A stretch of 14,157 nt of DNA from Deltaproteobacteria bacterium. Its GTDB lineage: Bacteria; Desulfobacterota; B13-G15; RBG-16-54-18. The first letter of the stretch is position 1. Each line of letters begins with the position of its first letter. The notes under the pieces are model-generated. The model saw only the letters and a program-made list of their open reading frames with translations. It was not told the origin of the DNA and searched no databases. Positions 5,816 to 13,208 of the stretch are shown piece by piece. The stretch is from the NCBI GenBank assembly GCA_003646745.1, contig QMLM01000017.1, positions 1-14,157 on the forward strand, given 5' to 3'. Made by a program: the position numbers and the translations under genes.

Positions 5816-6975
5816 CGGGACACCTCTTGGATAAAGTCTTGCGCCTTTGCCCTGGCCCAGCGGTCCGCCTGCAGGGCATCTTCTACCCCTTCTAGTGGGG
5901 TTGCCATATGTCCGCTCATGGTGTGGTCTACCACTTGGGGTATTTGGTCGAAGCTAATCCTGCCTTTCAGAAAGGCCTCCACCGCCATCTCATTAGCAGC
6001 GTTAAGCACGGCCGGTAAGGTACCCCCTACTTCTAAGGCTCGATAGGCCAGTCTCAGCGAGGGGAATTTTTCATAATCAGGAGGGGTGAAAGTCAAGTTG
6101 GAGAGCTCGATCAAATTAAGCGAGGGGAGGTCAACCTGTAATCTTCTGGGGTAGGAAAGGGCATAGGCAATGGGGATTCTCATATCTGGGATACTGAGCT
6201 GGGCGATGATAGAGCTGTCTACATATTCTACCATGGAATGGATCACCCCCTCGGGATGGATCAAGATCTCAATTCTCTCCAGAGGCACCTGAAATAACCA
6301 GTGGGCCTCAATGACCTCCAACCCCTTGTTCATCAAGGTGGCAGAATCCACTGAAATCTTCGAACCCATCTGCCATACAGGGTGGGCCAAGGCCTCTTGG
6401 GGACTTACCTTCTTTAATTCCGCAGGTGATAGGGAGTAGAAAGGTCCCCCAGAGGCCGTCAAGATGATCTTTCGCACCCCTTCTCCCCCCCTTTTCCCAC
6501 CCAGGGCTTGAAAGATGGCACTGTGCTCGCTATCGATAGGTAATATATTCACACCCTTCTCCTGTGCCCTCTTTATGACGATCTCCCCCGCCATTACCAT
6601 CGATTCCTTATTTGCAAGGGCGATATCTTTGCCCTCCTCTATAGCTGCAAGCAATGGAAGAAGCCCCACCGACCCCACTACCGCCGAGACCACCATCTCC
6701 ACTTCTGGAAAGGTAGCGGCAAGAATGAGCCCCTCTTCTCCATAGACCACCTTCACCCCTTCCCCTCGAAGATCATTTTGAAGGAGTTGAGCTAATTCTC
6801 GATTTAGGACAGAGACAAGTTGAGGCCTGAACTTTTTGACCTGCTTGCGCAGCAGTGGCACGTTAGCCCCTGCGGAAAGGGCAACGACGTCAAACTCCCC
6901 CTTGAATCGCTCCACAATATCTAGGGTATTTACCCCGATAGACCCCGTAGATCCCAGGATGGCCAGTCGCTTCAT
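5812..6975 (-). CDS. dxr: 1-deoxy-D-xylulose 5-phosphate reductoisomerase
   Basis: Converts DXP to 2-C-methyl-D-erythritol 4-phosphate with NADPH, the first committed step of the MEP isoprenoid pathway. All expected motifs are present in 387 residues: NADPH loop GSTGSIG (8-14), ALANKES (119-125), metal-binding PIDSEHSAIFQ (147-157; Asp148, Glu150), the flexible loop near GSKISVDSATLMNKGLE (204-220; Glu220 matches the third metal ligand) and HPEGVIHSMVEY (240-251). Length and motif spacing are normal and no residue is missing. Its ATG overlaps the cdsA stop by four bases (ATGA), and its stop overlaps the rseP start in the same way. It supplies isoprenyl precursors for UppS, encoded two genes upstream in the same run. 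Confidence 0.97.
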   Translation of the reverse strand: MKRLAILGSTGSIGVNTLDIVERFKGEFDVVALSAGANVPLLRKQVKKFRPQLVSVLNRELAQLLQNDLRGEGVKVVYGEEGLILAATFPEVEMVVSAVVGSVGLLPLLAAIEEGKDIALANKESMVMAGEIVIKRAQEKGVNILPIDSEHSAIFQALGGKRGGEGVRKIILTASGGPFYSLSPAELKKVSPQEALAHPVWQMGSKISVDSATLMNKGLEVIEAHWLFQVPLERIEILIHPEGVIHSMVEYVDSSIIAQLSIPDMRIPIAYALSYPRRLQVDLPSLNLIELSNLTFTPPDYEKFPSLRLAYRALEVGGTLPAVLNAANEMAVEAFLKGRISFDQIPQVVDHTMSGHMATPLEGVEDALQADRWARAKAQDFIQEVSR

Positions 6976-7823
6976 ATTGCCCCAGCGTAGATCTTATAGA
7001 TCAAAAAGTAATAGAGAAAAGGGGAGGAGAAGAGGAAGCTATCTAACCGGTCAAGCATCCCCCCGTGCCCGGGAATAAGGGCACCTGAATCCTTCACATT
7101 GGCCCCTCTCTTGATCATCGATTCGGATAAATCCCCTAATTGTCCGAATAGGGCAATACCTGACCCCACCACAATGGCATCTCTGGCGGCCAATGTTGTC
7201 AAAAACAGGGTTTTGAAGGCAAAAATTGAGACTATAGCCCCTACAAAGCAACCTAAAAACCCCTCTATTGTCTTTTTGGGACTAATCTGTGGACAAAGCT
7301 TATGTCTCCCCCAAAGGGAGCCAACAATGAGGGCAAAGGTGTCCCCAGCCCATACAGTGGCAACAAGTAAGAGTACCCAGATGAGCCCTTTGGGTAATTT
7401 ATTGATCAAGGTGATATGGGACAGAAGGAAGGGGATGTAGACGATGCCGAAGAAGGTGACTCCAATTCGGTTCGGCAGGGTGGATAGATCTGAGCTCAGC
7501 AGTGGATAACCGAGGAAGAGGATCAACAAGATCACCCCAAGAATGGAGACAACAGCCTCATATGAGGCCCATTGAAAGACTCCGCAGAGGATCGTCCCCA
7601 TGACCACAGCACCAATCTTTCCCCCTCTGCCTTGATCAGGCAGGGTTAGATTGTAAAACTCGTAAAGCCCAAGGATGGCAGCTACGGAAACCATTATATA
7701 GAGGGTATAGTGAGGGCCGAAGACGATCAACAATGTCAGCGGTGGTATTATAATCAATGCGGAGAATATCCTTTTGGTCACCTTAAAGACCCTTAATCCA
7801 TCTAGCTGAAAGGCTCTTGTCAT
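6972..7823 (-). CDS. cdsA: Phosphatidate cytidylyltransferase (CDP-diacylglycerol synthase)
   Basis: An integral membrane enzyme that makes CDP-diacylglycerol from phosphatidate and CTP, the branch point for phospholipid synthesis. It has 283 residues and about seven to eight hydrophobic segments. The conserved C-terminal half is intact: WAGDTFALIVG (158-168), the ISPKKTIEG segment (180-188) and the family signature SESMIKRG...KDSGALIPGHGGMLDRLD (233-261). ATG 7823 overlaps the uppS stop (ATGA), which supports it. A GTG at codon 15 (7781, VTKRIFSAL), preceded by TAAGG, would give a start closer to typical CdsA proteins, so the first 14 residues are less certain. Confidence 0.94.
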   Translation of the reverse strand: MTRAFQLDGLRVFKVTKRIFSALIIIPPLTLLIVFGPHYTLYIMVSVAAILGLYEFYNLTLPDQGRGGKIGAVVMGTILCGVFQWASYEAVVSILGVILLILFLGYPLLSSDLSTLPNRIGVTFFGIVYIPFLLSHITLINKLPKGLIWVLLLVATVWAGDTFALIVGSLWGRHKLCPQISPKKTIEGFLGCFVGAIVSIFAFKTLFLTTLAARDAIVVGSGIALFGQLGDLSESMIKRGANVKDSGALIPGHGGMLDRLDSFLFSSPFLYYFLIYKIYAGAI

Positions 7824-8569
7824 GCAGGTGTGAAACTGCCCCGGATTTGAGAGGTAGTGAGGCCAAAGCGCCTCTCCCTCCTCTGGTATTCAAGCAAGGC
7901 CTGAATAAGTTCCTCCTTACCAAAGTCAGGCCATAAAGTCTTGGTGAAATAGAGCTCCGTATAGGCGATCTGCCACAGCAGGAAGTTGCTAATACGCAGC
8001 TCCCCGCTGGTGCGAATCAATAGGTCTGGGTCCGGAAGGTCTCTGGTAAAGAGATATCTGGAGAAGGTCTCCGGTGTGATATCATCCCTGCTGATCTTTC
8101 CTTGCTCTACTTCCTCAATAATCTTCCTTATCCCAGCAACTATCTCTGAGCGCCCCCCGTAGCTGAGGGCCAGGTTGAGGATTAGACCGTCTTTGTGGCG
8201 GGTCATCTCCACCGTCTCCTTGAGGATCTCGAGAATAGGGGTGGGTAGGTCTTCTAAGTCCCCGATAGCATTAAGGCGGATGTTTTTCTCCAATAGCTCC
8301 TTCCTCTCCTCTACCAGGTATCTTTGCAAAAGTCGCATCAGCTCATTTACCTCTTCGCGTGGGCGTCGCCAATTTTCCTTGGAGAAGGCATATAGTGTGA
8401 GAATTTTGATCCCAAGTTCACCGCATGTCTCTACCACCTCTTTGACCGCTTCTAACCCCTTTTGATGTCCTTTAACCCTAGAGAGACGCTTATTCTGTGC
8501 CCAACGACCGTTTCCATCCATGATTATGGCTATATGACGGGGTAACTTTTTCAGATCGAGTTTTTCCAC
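7820..8569 (-). CDS. uppS: Isoprenyl transferase (di-trans,poly-cis undecaprenyl diphosphate synthase)
   Basis: A cytoplasmic cis-prenyltransferase that extends farnesyl diphosphate with isopentenyl diphosphate to the undecaprenyl lipid carrier for peptidoglycan and O-antigen. The 249-residue protein has IAIIMDGNGRWA (13-24, catalytic Asp18), YAFSKENWRRP (60-70), LNLALSYGGR (131-140) and DLLIRTSGELRISNFLLWQ (182-200), all family signatures. The start is a GTG at 8569 with only a weak AAAGAAA upstream; MEKLDLKKLPRHIAIIMDG fits the family's usual N-terminus, so this start is likely right. It is the first gene of a closely packed run that continues through the sigma cassette, and it is preceded by its own promoter candidate at 8624-8652. 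Confidence 0.95.
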   Translation of the reverse strand: MEKLDLKKLPRHIAIIMDGNGRWAQNKRLSRVKGHQKGLEAVKEVVETCGELGIKILTLYAFSKENWRRPREEVNELMRLLQRYLVEERKELLEKNIRLNAIGDLEDLPTPILEILKETVEMTRHKDGLILNLALSYGGRSEIVAGIRKIIEEVEQGKISRDDITPETFSRYLFTRDLPDPDLLIRTSGELRISNFLLWQIAYTELYFTKTLWPDFGKEELIQALLEYQRRERRFGLTTSQIRGSFTPA

Positions 8570-8623
8570 TTTCTTTGCTGCACTTCTTTATGTAGGATTA
8601 CGGTGAATCAATGAGTTGAGATA

Positions 8624-8652
8624 AATTTAACATAACTCTTGAGGCATTGCAA
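8624..8652 (-). promoter_or_regulatory. Candidate extended -10 promoter of the uppS run
   Basis: Read on the minus strand, TTGCAA (8652-8647) is followed after 17 bases by TAAATT (8629-8624), with a TGT immediately before the -10, as in TGn extended -10 promoters. It sits between the terminator hairpin of the ferredoxin gene and the uppS start, 54 bases upstream of that start. The element TTGCAA-N10-GTTATGTTAAA is shared exactly with the rpsB upstream region (11796-11824). Confidence 0.45.
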
Positions 8653-8705
8653 TGAAGGAGGCCTTGGGGGTCCTTTTCAGAATTACCCTCGTAAAGAAGG
8701 GAGAG

Positions 8706-8727
8706 GGGAGCAGAAATCTCTGCTCCC
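8706..8727 (-). terminator. Hairpin terminator after the ferredoxin gene
   Basis: A perfect inverted repeat has arms GGGAGCAGA (8706-8714) and TCTGCTCCC (8719-8727) and a 4-base loop. It starts 7 bases past the ferredoxin stop. On the minus strand it is followed by a pyrimidine-rich stretch with a short T run, not a clean T tract. Its position and symmetry fit an intrinsic terminator ending the rpsB-tsf-pyrH-frr-ferredoxin unit; termination strength is uncertain. Confidence 0.6.
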
Positions 8728-8733
8728 TCCTAC

Positions 8734-8904
8734 CTAAACTTCAATAACCGCATCTACCGGACATACCTCAGCACATGTCCCACATTCGGTGCACTCATCC
8801 TGATTTATGACATATTTGTCCTCACCCTCCTCGATGGCACCTGCAGGGCATTCCTCGGCACAGGTCCCGCAGGCCACACACTCATCCGTGATCTCATAGG
8901 GCAC
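8734..8904 (-). CDS. Small 2[4Fe-4S] ferredoxin
   Basis: A 56-residue soluble bacterial-type (clostridial-like) ferredoxin. Two CxxCxxCxxxCP cluster motifs are at Cys9-12-15-19 and Cys38-41-44-48, each followed by the usual Pro and a small acidic stretch, so two [4Fe-4S] clusters are expected. The protein is strongly acidic, as low-potential electron carriers of this type are. Each half is an internal repeat (ITDECVACGTC and INQDECTECGTC). The start is GTG 8904, with an excellent GGAGGTGAT Shine-Dalgarno six to eight bases upstream. The gene begins 17 bases after the frr stop and is followed by a terminator hairpin, so it is probably the last gene of the rpsB unit. Its redox partner cannot be deduced here. 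Confidence 0.93.
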   Translation of the reverse strand: MPYEITDECVACGTCAEECPAGAIEEGEDKYVINQDECTECGTCAEVCPVDAVIEV

Positions 8905-8921
8905 ATCTATCACCTCCTTTT

Positions 8922-9479
8922 TTAAATCTCCATTATTTCCTTTTCCTTTGCCTCTATTAACTCATCAATCTGCTCAACGAATTTATCGGTGACTTTCTGC
9001 ACTTGCGCTTGCCATTTATGCAGGTCATCTTCTGAGATCTCCTTCGCTTTTTCCATCTTGCGCAGTTTTTCAATGGCCTCTCTCCTAATATTGCGTACCC
9101 CAATCTTGCCGTTTTCCCCCATCTTTTTGACCACCTTTACCAACTCCTTTCTGCGCTCCTCGGTTAGCCTGGGGACAGTAATGCGGATCACTTTACCGTC
9201 GTTTACCGGGGTCATGCCCAAATCGGATTTTAAAATTGCCCTCTCAATATCGCCGATTAAGGAGGTATCCCAAGGCTGGATAACGATGAGCCTGCTCTCG
9301 GGCACCGAAAGGGTGGCTACCTGATTAAGGGGAGTAGGGGTCCCGTAATAGTCCACCTTAATATCGTCCAAGATGGTCAAGGAAGCCCTGCCGGTACGCA
9401 CCTTCCCCAGTTCCTTCTCGAGGGAAGAGAGGGCCTTTTTCATCTTTGTCTCACAATCTTTAATGACCTTCGGCTCCAT
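8922..9479 (-). CDS. frr: Ribosome recycling factor
   Basis: RRF splits post-termination ribosomes together with EF-G in the cytoplasm. I chose ATG 9479 because it gives 185 residues, the standard RRF length, and has AGGTGGGTGAT just upstream; a GTG at 9491, overlapping pyrH, would add four residues. Typical segments are visible: KALSSLEKELGKVRTGRAS near the N-terminus, YYGTPTPLNQVATLSVPE, the core IQPWD, AILKSDLGMTPVNDGKVIRI, PRLTEERRKELVK and VRNIRREAIEKL. The long helices of domain I make up both ends. The gene starts 4 bases after the pyrH stop. Confidence 0.96.
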   Translation of the reverse strand: MEPKVIKDCETKMKKALSSLEKELGKVRTGRASLTILDDIKVDYYGTPTPLNQVATLSVPESRLIVIQPWDTSLIGDIERAILKSDLGMTPVNDGKVIRITVPRLTEERRKELVKVVKKMGENGKIGVRNIRREAIEKLRKMEKAKEISEDDLHKWQAQVQKVTDKFVEQIDELIEAKEKEIMEI

Positions 9480-9483
9480 AGGA

Positions 9484-10203
9484 TCACCCACCTATTAATG
9501 TACCTTCCTTTTTTCCCAAGACTATCCTCTTCATATTCTCCCTGACCCCAATATTAAATACCACAAGGGGAATTTGATTATCCATACAGAGGGAGATAGC
9601 GGTGGAGTCCATTACCCGTAATCTCCTTTGTAACACCTCCTGGTACGATATACGGTCAAATTTCACCGCTGCTGGATTTTTCACGGGGTCAGAATCATAT
9701 ACACCATCCACCTTAGTGGCCTTGAGGATTATCTCCGCCCCTATCTCCAAGGCTCGCAAGGAGGCAGCGGTATCCGTGGTGAAAAAGGGGCTGCCTATTC
9801 CTCCGGCGAAGATTACTACCTTTTGTTCCCTCAAGTCCCTTAAGGCGTGGGCGCACACATAAGGCGCCACAATACCTTCTATCGGTAAGGCAGATTGCAA
9901 AGAGGTGGGAATCTCCATCTCCTCCAACACATCCCTGAAGGCCAGAGCGTTGATGATAGTGGTCAGCATCCCCACCTGATCCGCCGTTACCCTCGTTATG
10001 CCATACTCAGTGGCCTGTGCCCCCCGGATAAGATTTCCCCCACCGATCACCAAGGCTATTTCTATCCCCAACTCCCTCAGGTCTTTGATCTCTTTTGCCA
10101 AATTCCGCAGGGTAACAGGATCAATTCCCATCCCCCTCTGCGCTGTCATCACTTCGCCGCTCAGCTTTATCAGTATCCGTTTATATATCGGCCTATCTCT
10201 CAT
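9484..10203 (-). CDS. pyrH: UMP kinase
   Basis: A hexameric bacterial UMP kinase of the amino-acid kinase fold that phosphorylates UMP to UDP in pyrimidine nucleotide synthesis; 239 residues, normal length. The motifs are LIKLSGEVM (11-19), VIGGGNLIRG (52-61), RVTADQVGMLTTIINALA (71-88), GGIGSPFFTTDTAASLRA (134-151), and KATKVDGVYDSDP (161-173). Small substitutions occur in well-conserved spots (SGSP-like IGSPFF rather than TGNPFF), but the catalytic pattern is intact. The ATG at 10203 lacks a clear Shine-Dalgarno. A strong hairpin lies between it and tsf. Confidence 0.96.
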   Translation of the reverse strand: MRDRPIYKRILIKLSGEVMTAQRGMGIDPVTLRNLAKEIKDLRELGIEIALVIGGGNLIRGAQATEYGITRVTADQVGMLTTIINALAFRDVLEEMEIPTSLQSALPIEGIVAPYVCAHALRDLREQKVVIFAGGIGSPFFTTDTAASLRALEIGAEIILKATKVDGVYDSDPVKNPAAVKFDRISYQEVLQRRLRVMDSTAISLCMDNQIPLVVFNIGVRENMKRIVLGKKEGTLIGG

Positions 10204-10218
10204 TTGGGATGGTCGATG

Positions 10219-10246
10219 ATAGGGGAGATATGGACGGCTCCCCTAT
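10219..10246 (-). other. Nine-base-pair hairpin between tsf and pyrH
   Basis: Perfect arms ATAGGGGAG (10219-10227) and CTCCCCTAT (10238-10246) flank a 10-base loop. The structure overlaps the tsf stop codon (10243-10245) and ends 16 bases before the pyrH start. No T tract follows in the minus direction, so it is not a standard terminator; attenuation, RNA processing or mRNA protection are possible roles (inference). Confidence 0.5.
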
Positions 10247-10842
10247 AGGACCTCGCTTAGTTGGTACCTGGTAAAGCGTCGTACGGTTATATTCTCTCCC
10301 AGCTTGGCTATAGCAGAGGAGATGAGATCTTTGACGGTGATTTCAGGATCTCTTATATAGCCTTGTTCCAACAAGCAATTTTCCGCAAAAAATTTTTTCA
10401 TCCTTCCCTCTACGATTTTCTCTATCACCTTTTCCGGTTTACCGGATGCCGCTGCCTCGGCCCGTAGGATCTCCTTCTCTTTCTCTATAACCTCCGCAGG
10501 GACGTCTTCCCGTTTGATGTACAAGGGATTCATGGCGGCGATGTGCATGGAGATCTCTTTTACTAAGTTTTGGAACTCCTCGGTCCTTGCCACAAAATCT
10601 GACTCACAATTCACCTCCACTAGAACCCCTATCTTCCCTCCAGCGTGGATATAAGAGCCGATAAGGCCCTCAGCAGTTGCTCGATCTGCTTTTTTTGCTG
10701 CCTTGGCCAACCCCTTCTTACGCAAGAAGTCGATGGCCTTATCTATATTTCCTGCGCACTCCAGTAAGGCTTTCTTGCAGTCCATCACCCCAGCGCCTGT
10801 CCTCTGCCTTAGCTCCTTAACAGCAGCGGCAGATATCTCCAT
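10243..10842 (-). CDS. tsf: Translation elongation factor Ts (short form)
   Basis: EF-Ts is the guanine-nucleotide exchange factor for EF-Tu. I chose ATG 10842 because it gives the family start MEISAAAVKELRQRTGAG and has AGGAGG nine bases upstream; an ATG at 10860 would add MRRAAD. The product has 199 residues: the N-terminal UBA-like domain (TGAGVMDCKKALLECAGNID, then DFLRKKGLAKAAKKADR), the core motif VNCESDFVARTEEF, and a dimerisation region followed by a short end. It is the short, about 200-residue form that lacks the second core subdomain of E. coli EF-Ts (283 residues). The short form is also found in many other bacteria. It follows rpsB by 38 bases. Confidence 0.95.
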   Translation of the reverse strand: MEISAAAVKELRQRTGAGVMDCKKALLECAGNIDKAIDFLRKKGLAKAAKKADRATAEGLIGSYIHAGGKIGVLVEVNCESDFVARTEEFQNLVKEISMHIAAMNPLYIKREDVPAEVIEKEKEILRAEAAASGKPEKVIEKIVEGRMKKFFAENCLLEQGYIRDPEITVKDLISSAIAKLGENITVRRFTRYQLSEVL

Positions 10843-10880
10843 ATCCGCAGCCCTCCTCATCTTTTTTTACTTTTACAGCA

Positions 10881-11696
10881 CTAGGCCTCCTCTTCATAGT
10901 AGAATGCCTCTTCTTCTGCCTCTTCCTTTTCCTCCCCCTCTACCTCCTCCTGGGCAGAAGCAGCCTCTGCTGCTGGCATTTCTCCTTCCATTTCTCCTTG
11001 CAGTTCCTCTTCGCGGAGTCTTTTGCCTTCAATTACCGCATCGGCGATCTTAGAGGAAAAGAGGCGGATAGCCCTTATGGCATCATCGTTGCCTGGAATC
11101 ACATAGTCTATCTCGTCTGGATCACAGTTGGTATCCACAATGGCCACTGTGGGAATATCTAATTTTCTAGCTTCGCTCACTGCTATCTTTTCTCGCTTGG
11201 GGTCAACGACGAAGAGGGCTCCTGGGAGCTCATCCATATCCTTGATCCCCCCCAAAGATTTCTCAAGTTTTGCTCTCTTTTTTTGCAATCTTAAGAGTTC
11301 TTTTTTGGGAAGACGTTGGAATTCTTCGTCTTCCTCTAATTTTTCCAGTTCCTTTAGTTTTTCTATACTCCTTTTTATGGTCTGAAAATTGGTGAGAGTA
11401 CCTCCCAACCAGCGATGATTTACATAAAACATACCGCAGCGAGTCGCCTCTTCATAGATGGCCTCTTGGGCTTGTCTCTTCGTACCTACAAAGAGAATCT
11501 TCTTCCCTTTGGCCACAGTGTCTCTGATAAACTCATAGGCCACATCCAAAAGTTGAACGGTTTGCTGTAGGTCCAAGATATAGATGCCATTTCTCGCCCC
11601 GAAAATGTAAGGTTTCATTTTGGGGTTCCAGCGCTTCGTCTGATGGCCGAAGTGGACCCCCGCCTCTAGAAGTTCTTTCATGGTAACGACGGACAT
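10881..11696 (-). CDS. rpsB: 30S ribosomal protein S2
   Basis: S2 is a small-subunit protein that helps S1 bind. The first residues MSVVTMKELLEAGVHFGHQT are typical, as are KRWNPKMKPYIFG, NGIYILDLQQT, ILFVGTKRQAQEAI, VNHRWLGGTLTNFQTI, and DPKREKIAVSEARKLDIPTV. The core ends near residue 228. The last 40 or so residues form a strongly acidic, Glu-rich tail (EEELQGEMEGEMPAAE onward), with repeated EE and EEE runs and few hydrophobic residues. Such tails vary between bacteria and are not part of the conserved fold. It is the first gene of the rpsB-tsf-pyrH-frr unit, with a GGGGG purine tract before the ATG. Confidence 0.97.
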   Translation of the reverse strand: MSVVTMKELLEAGVHFGHQTKRWNPKMKPYIFGARNGIYILDLQQTVQLLDVAYEFIRDTVAKGKKILFVGTKRQAQEAIYEEATRCGMFYVNHRWLGGTLTNFQTIKRSIEKLKELEKLEEDEEFQRLPKKELLRLQKKRAKLEKSLGGIKDMDELPGALFVVDPKREKIAVSEARKLDIPTVAIVDTNCDPDEIDYVIPGNDDAIRAIRLFSSKIADAVIEGKRLREEELQGEMEGEMPAAEAASAQEEVEGEEKEEAEEEAFYYEEEA

Positions 11697-11795
11697 AAAT
11701 ACCCCCTTTGGTTTTTATCTTCCGCCTCCCTCTTCTCGTTTGGAACCTTCTCAGGCACCCCCAAATCGATCAGGAGACGTGTTTAATGAAGATGA

Positions 11796-11824
11796 CCTTT
11801 AACATAACCCCCTATGTTTTGCAA
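11796..11824 (-). promoter_or_regulatory. Candidate extended -10 promoter of rpsB
   Basis: On the minus strand TTGCAA (11824-11819) is followed after 17 bases by TAAAGG (11801-11796), with a preceding TGT. The same TTGCAA-N10-GTTATGTTAAA arrangement occurs before uppS. The -10 is only a partial match to TATAAT. It would give an rpsB leader of about 90 bases. The 251-base gap 11697-11947 also holds the divergent lptF promoter; I see no gene in it. Confidence 0.45.
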
Positions 11825-11848
11825 GAGGAAATTTGGTCTTTGGCTTTC

Positions 11849-11877
11849 TTGAAAAACCCCCCTCCTTCTGGTATATT
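11849..11877 (+). promoter_or_regulatory. Sigma70-type promoter of lptF
   Basis: TTGAAA (11849-11854) and TATATT (11872-11877), 17 bases apart, match the sigma70 consensus at 5 of 6 positions each. They lie about 70 bases before the lptF start and point away from rpsB. Confidence 0.6.
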
Positions 11878-11947
11878 GTGTAGATCAAAAGGGATAAATT
11901 TTATAGACGATATGCACAAGATCATTTAAGTTTCATTTTTCTCTTGG

Positions 11948-13162
11948 TTGCGTAGGCCATTGAAGATAACGCCAAAGATCATCGACCGCTATATATTGAA
12001 GGAAATCTTGGTTCCTGCGGGAATAGGTGTGGGGGTGTTTACCTTTGTCTTCTTGGTGAGCAAGTTATTTCGGGTAACGGAGATGGTGGTGGACAAGGGA
12101 ATTCCCCTGGGGTATGCGATAAAACTCTTTTTGTGTCTCATCCCGGCCTTTCTGGTTTTTGTCATCCCCATGGCCTTCTTATTGGGGGTCCTCTTGGCCC
12201 TGGGAAGATTGTCCGCTGATAATGAGCTCATTGCCCTCAAGACATCGGGAGTAGGGCTCTATCGATTGAGTCCCCCGGTAATCGTCCTGTCCTTGTTTAC
12301 CTTCCTGCTCACCTCCTTTTTGTTGTTTTATGCCGTCCCTTGGGGGAGCAGGAATTTTCAGGAAACCCTTTTTAGGCTTGCCGAGACGAAGGCGAAGCTC
12401 GATGTAAAGGAACGGGTTTTCAACGCCCCCTTTGGCGGTTTTGTGATCTATGTGAATAAGCTCTCCCAGGGAGGGAAGGTGTTGGAAGGGGTTATGATCT
12501 ACGATGAGAGGGACCCTAAAATCAATAGCACCATTCTCGCCCGTAAGGGATATCTTATTTCAGATCCACAAGCCCAAAAGTTGATTTTAAACCTCTTCGA
12601 CGGTAGCATCCACTCCAAAGAGGTAAAGGGCGAGGCCTATCGCACCATCCACTTCAACACCTATCAGTTTATCCTATCCCTAAAAGAGGAAATAGCAAAG
12701 GCGCGCAAAAGGGGAAGGGTGAGGATGCTGGAGAAGGAGATGTCCATCGGGGACTTGCGAAAGAAGATCAATAGGTTGCGCAAATTGGGGATCAACGTCC
12801 GTCCTCAACTAGTGGAGTTACATTTCAAATTTGCCATTCCCTTTGCCGCTCTGATCTTCGGCTTGGTGGGAATTCCTTTGGGGGCGCAGCGGACGCAATC
12901 GGGGAGATCTTGGGGATTTGTCCTTAGTCTTTTTATTCTGCTGTTGTATTATGTTTTATACTGTGTAGGGAAGGATTTGGGCAGCAGCGGGGCCATTTCT
13001 CCTTTGTTGGCCGCTTGGTTCCCCAATATCCTATTGGGGTCTCTAGGTGTTTACCTCTTAGTAAAGACGGCGAGAGAATCCCCTATGCGGATACTCATAT
13101 TGGGGGAAAAGGCGATGGAATTCTTGCAAAAGAAATGGAAGAGATTTTCCCGGGAGATATAG
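11948..13162 (+). CDS. lptF: LPS export ABC transporter permease LptF
   Basis: An inner-membrane permease of the LptB2FG complex, which extracts lipopolysaccharide from the inner membrane and passes it to LptC/LptA. The 404-residue product starts IIDRYILKEIL (11-21), then has three hydrophobic helices near 22-38, 60-85 and 110-130. The cytoplasmic coupling segment SADNELIALKTSGVGLYRLS is at 89-108. A periplasmic jellyroll-like domain covers about 145-285 and three C-terminal helices follow (ELHFKFAIPFAALIFGLVGIPLGA from about 295). The start is TTG 11948 with no good Shine-Dalgarno; a TAA at 11927-11929 limits extension and another TTG lies four codons downstream. The C-terminal tail beyond the last helix is basic and cytoplasmic. 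lptG follows 46 bases later. F versus G is assigned from order and may be exchanged. Confidence 0.9.
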   Translation: MRRPLKITPKIIDRYILKEILVPAGIGVGVFTFVFLVSKLFRVTEMVVDKGIPLGYAIKLFLCLIPAFLVFVIPMAFLLGVLLALGRLSADNELIALKTSGVGLYRLSPPVIVLSLFTFLLTSFLLFYAVPWGSRNFQETLFRLAETKAKLDVKERVFNAPFGGFVIYVNKLSQGGKVLEGVMIYDERDPKINSTILARKGYLISDPQAQKLILNLFDGSIHSKEVKGEAYRTIHFNTYQFILSLKEEIAKARKRGRVRMLEKEMSIGDLRKKINRLRKLGINVRPQLVELHFKFAIPFAALIFGLVGIPLGAQRTQSGRSWGFVLSLFILLLYYVLYCVGKDLGSSGAISPLLAAWFPNILLGSLGVYLLVKTARESPMRILILGEKAMEFLQKKWKRFSREI

Positions 13163-13208
13163 ATCCAAATACATTCAACTTTCTTTGCCCTTCGCCGGGA
13201 GGGAAGGG

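Noticed and set aside
11735..11775. GGGGGTGCCTGAGAAGG on the minus strand in the rpsB leader, which resembles the start of a TPP riboswitch (thi box).
   Set aside because: The second half of the TPP element (the ACCTGAT...GCCAGCG part) is absent and the downstream gene is rpsB, so the match is short and probably accidental.
11708..11929. A 73-codon plus-strand open frame in the rpsB-lptF gap.
   Set aside because: It has no recognisable domain and no ribosome-binding site, and it runs through the promoter candidates for both flanking genes.
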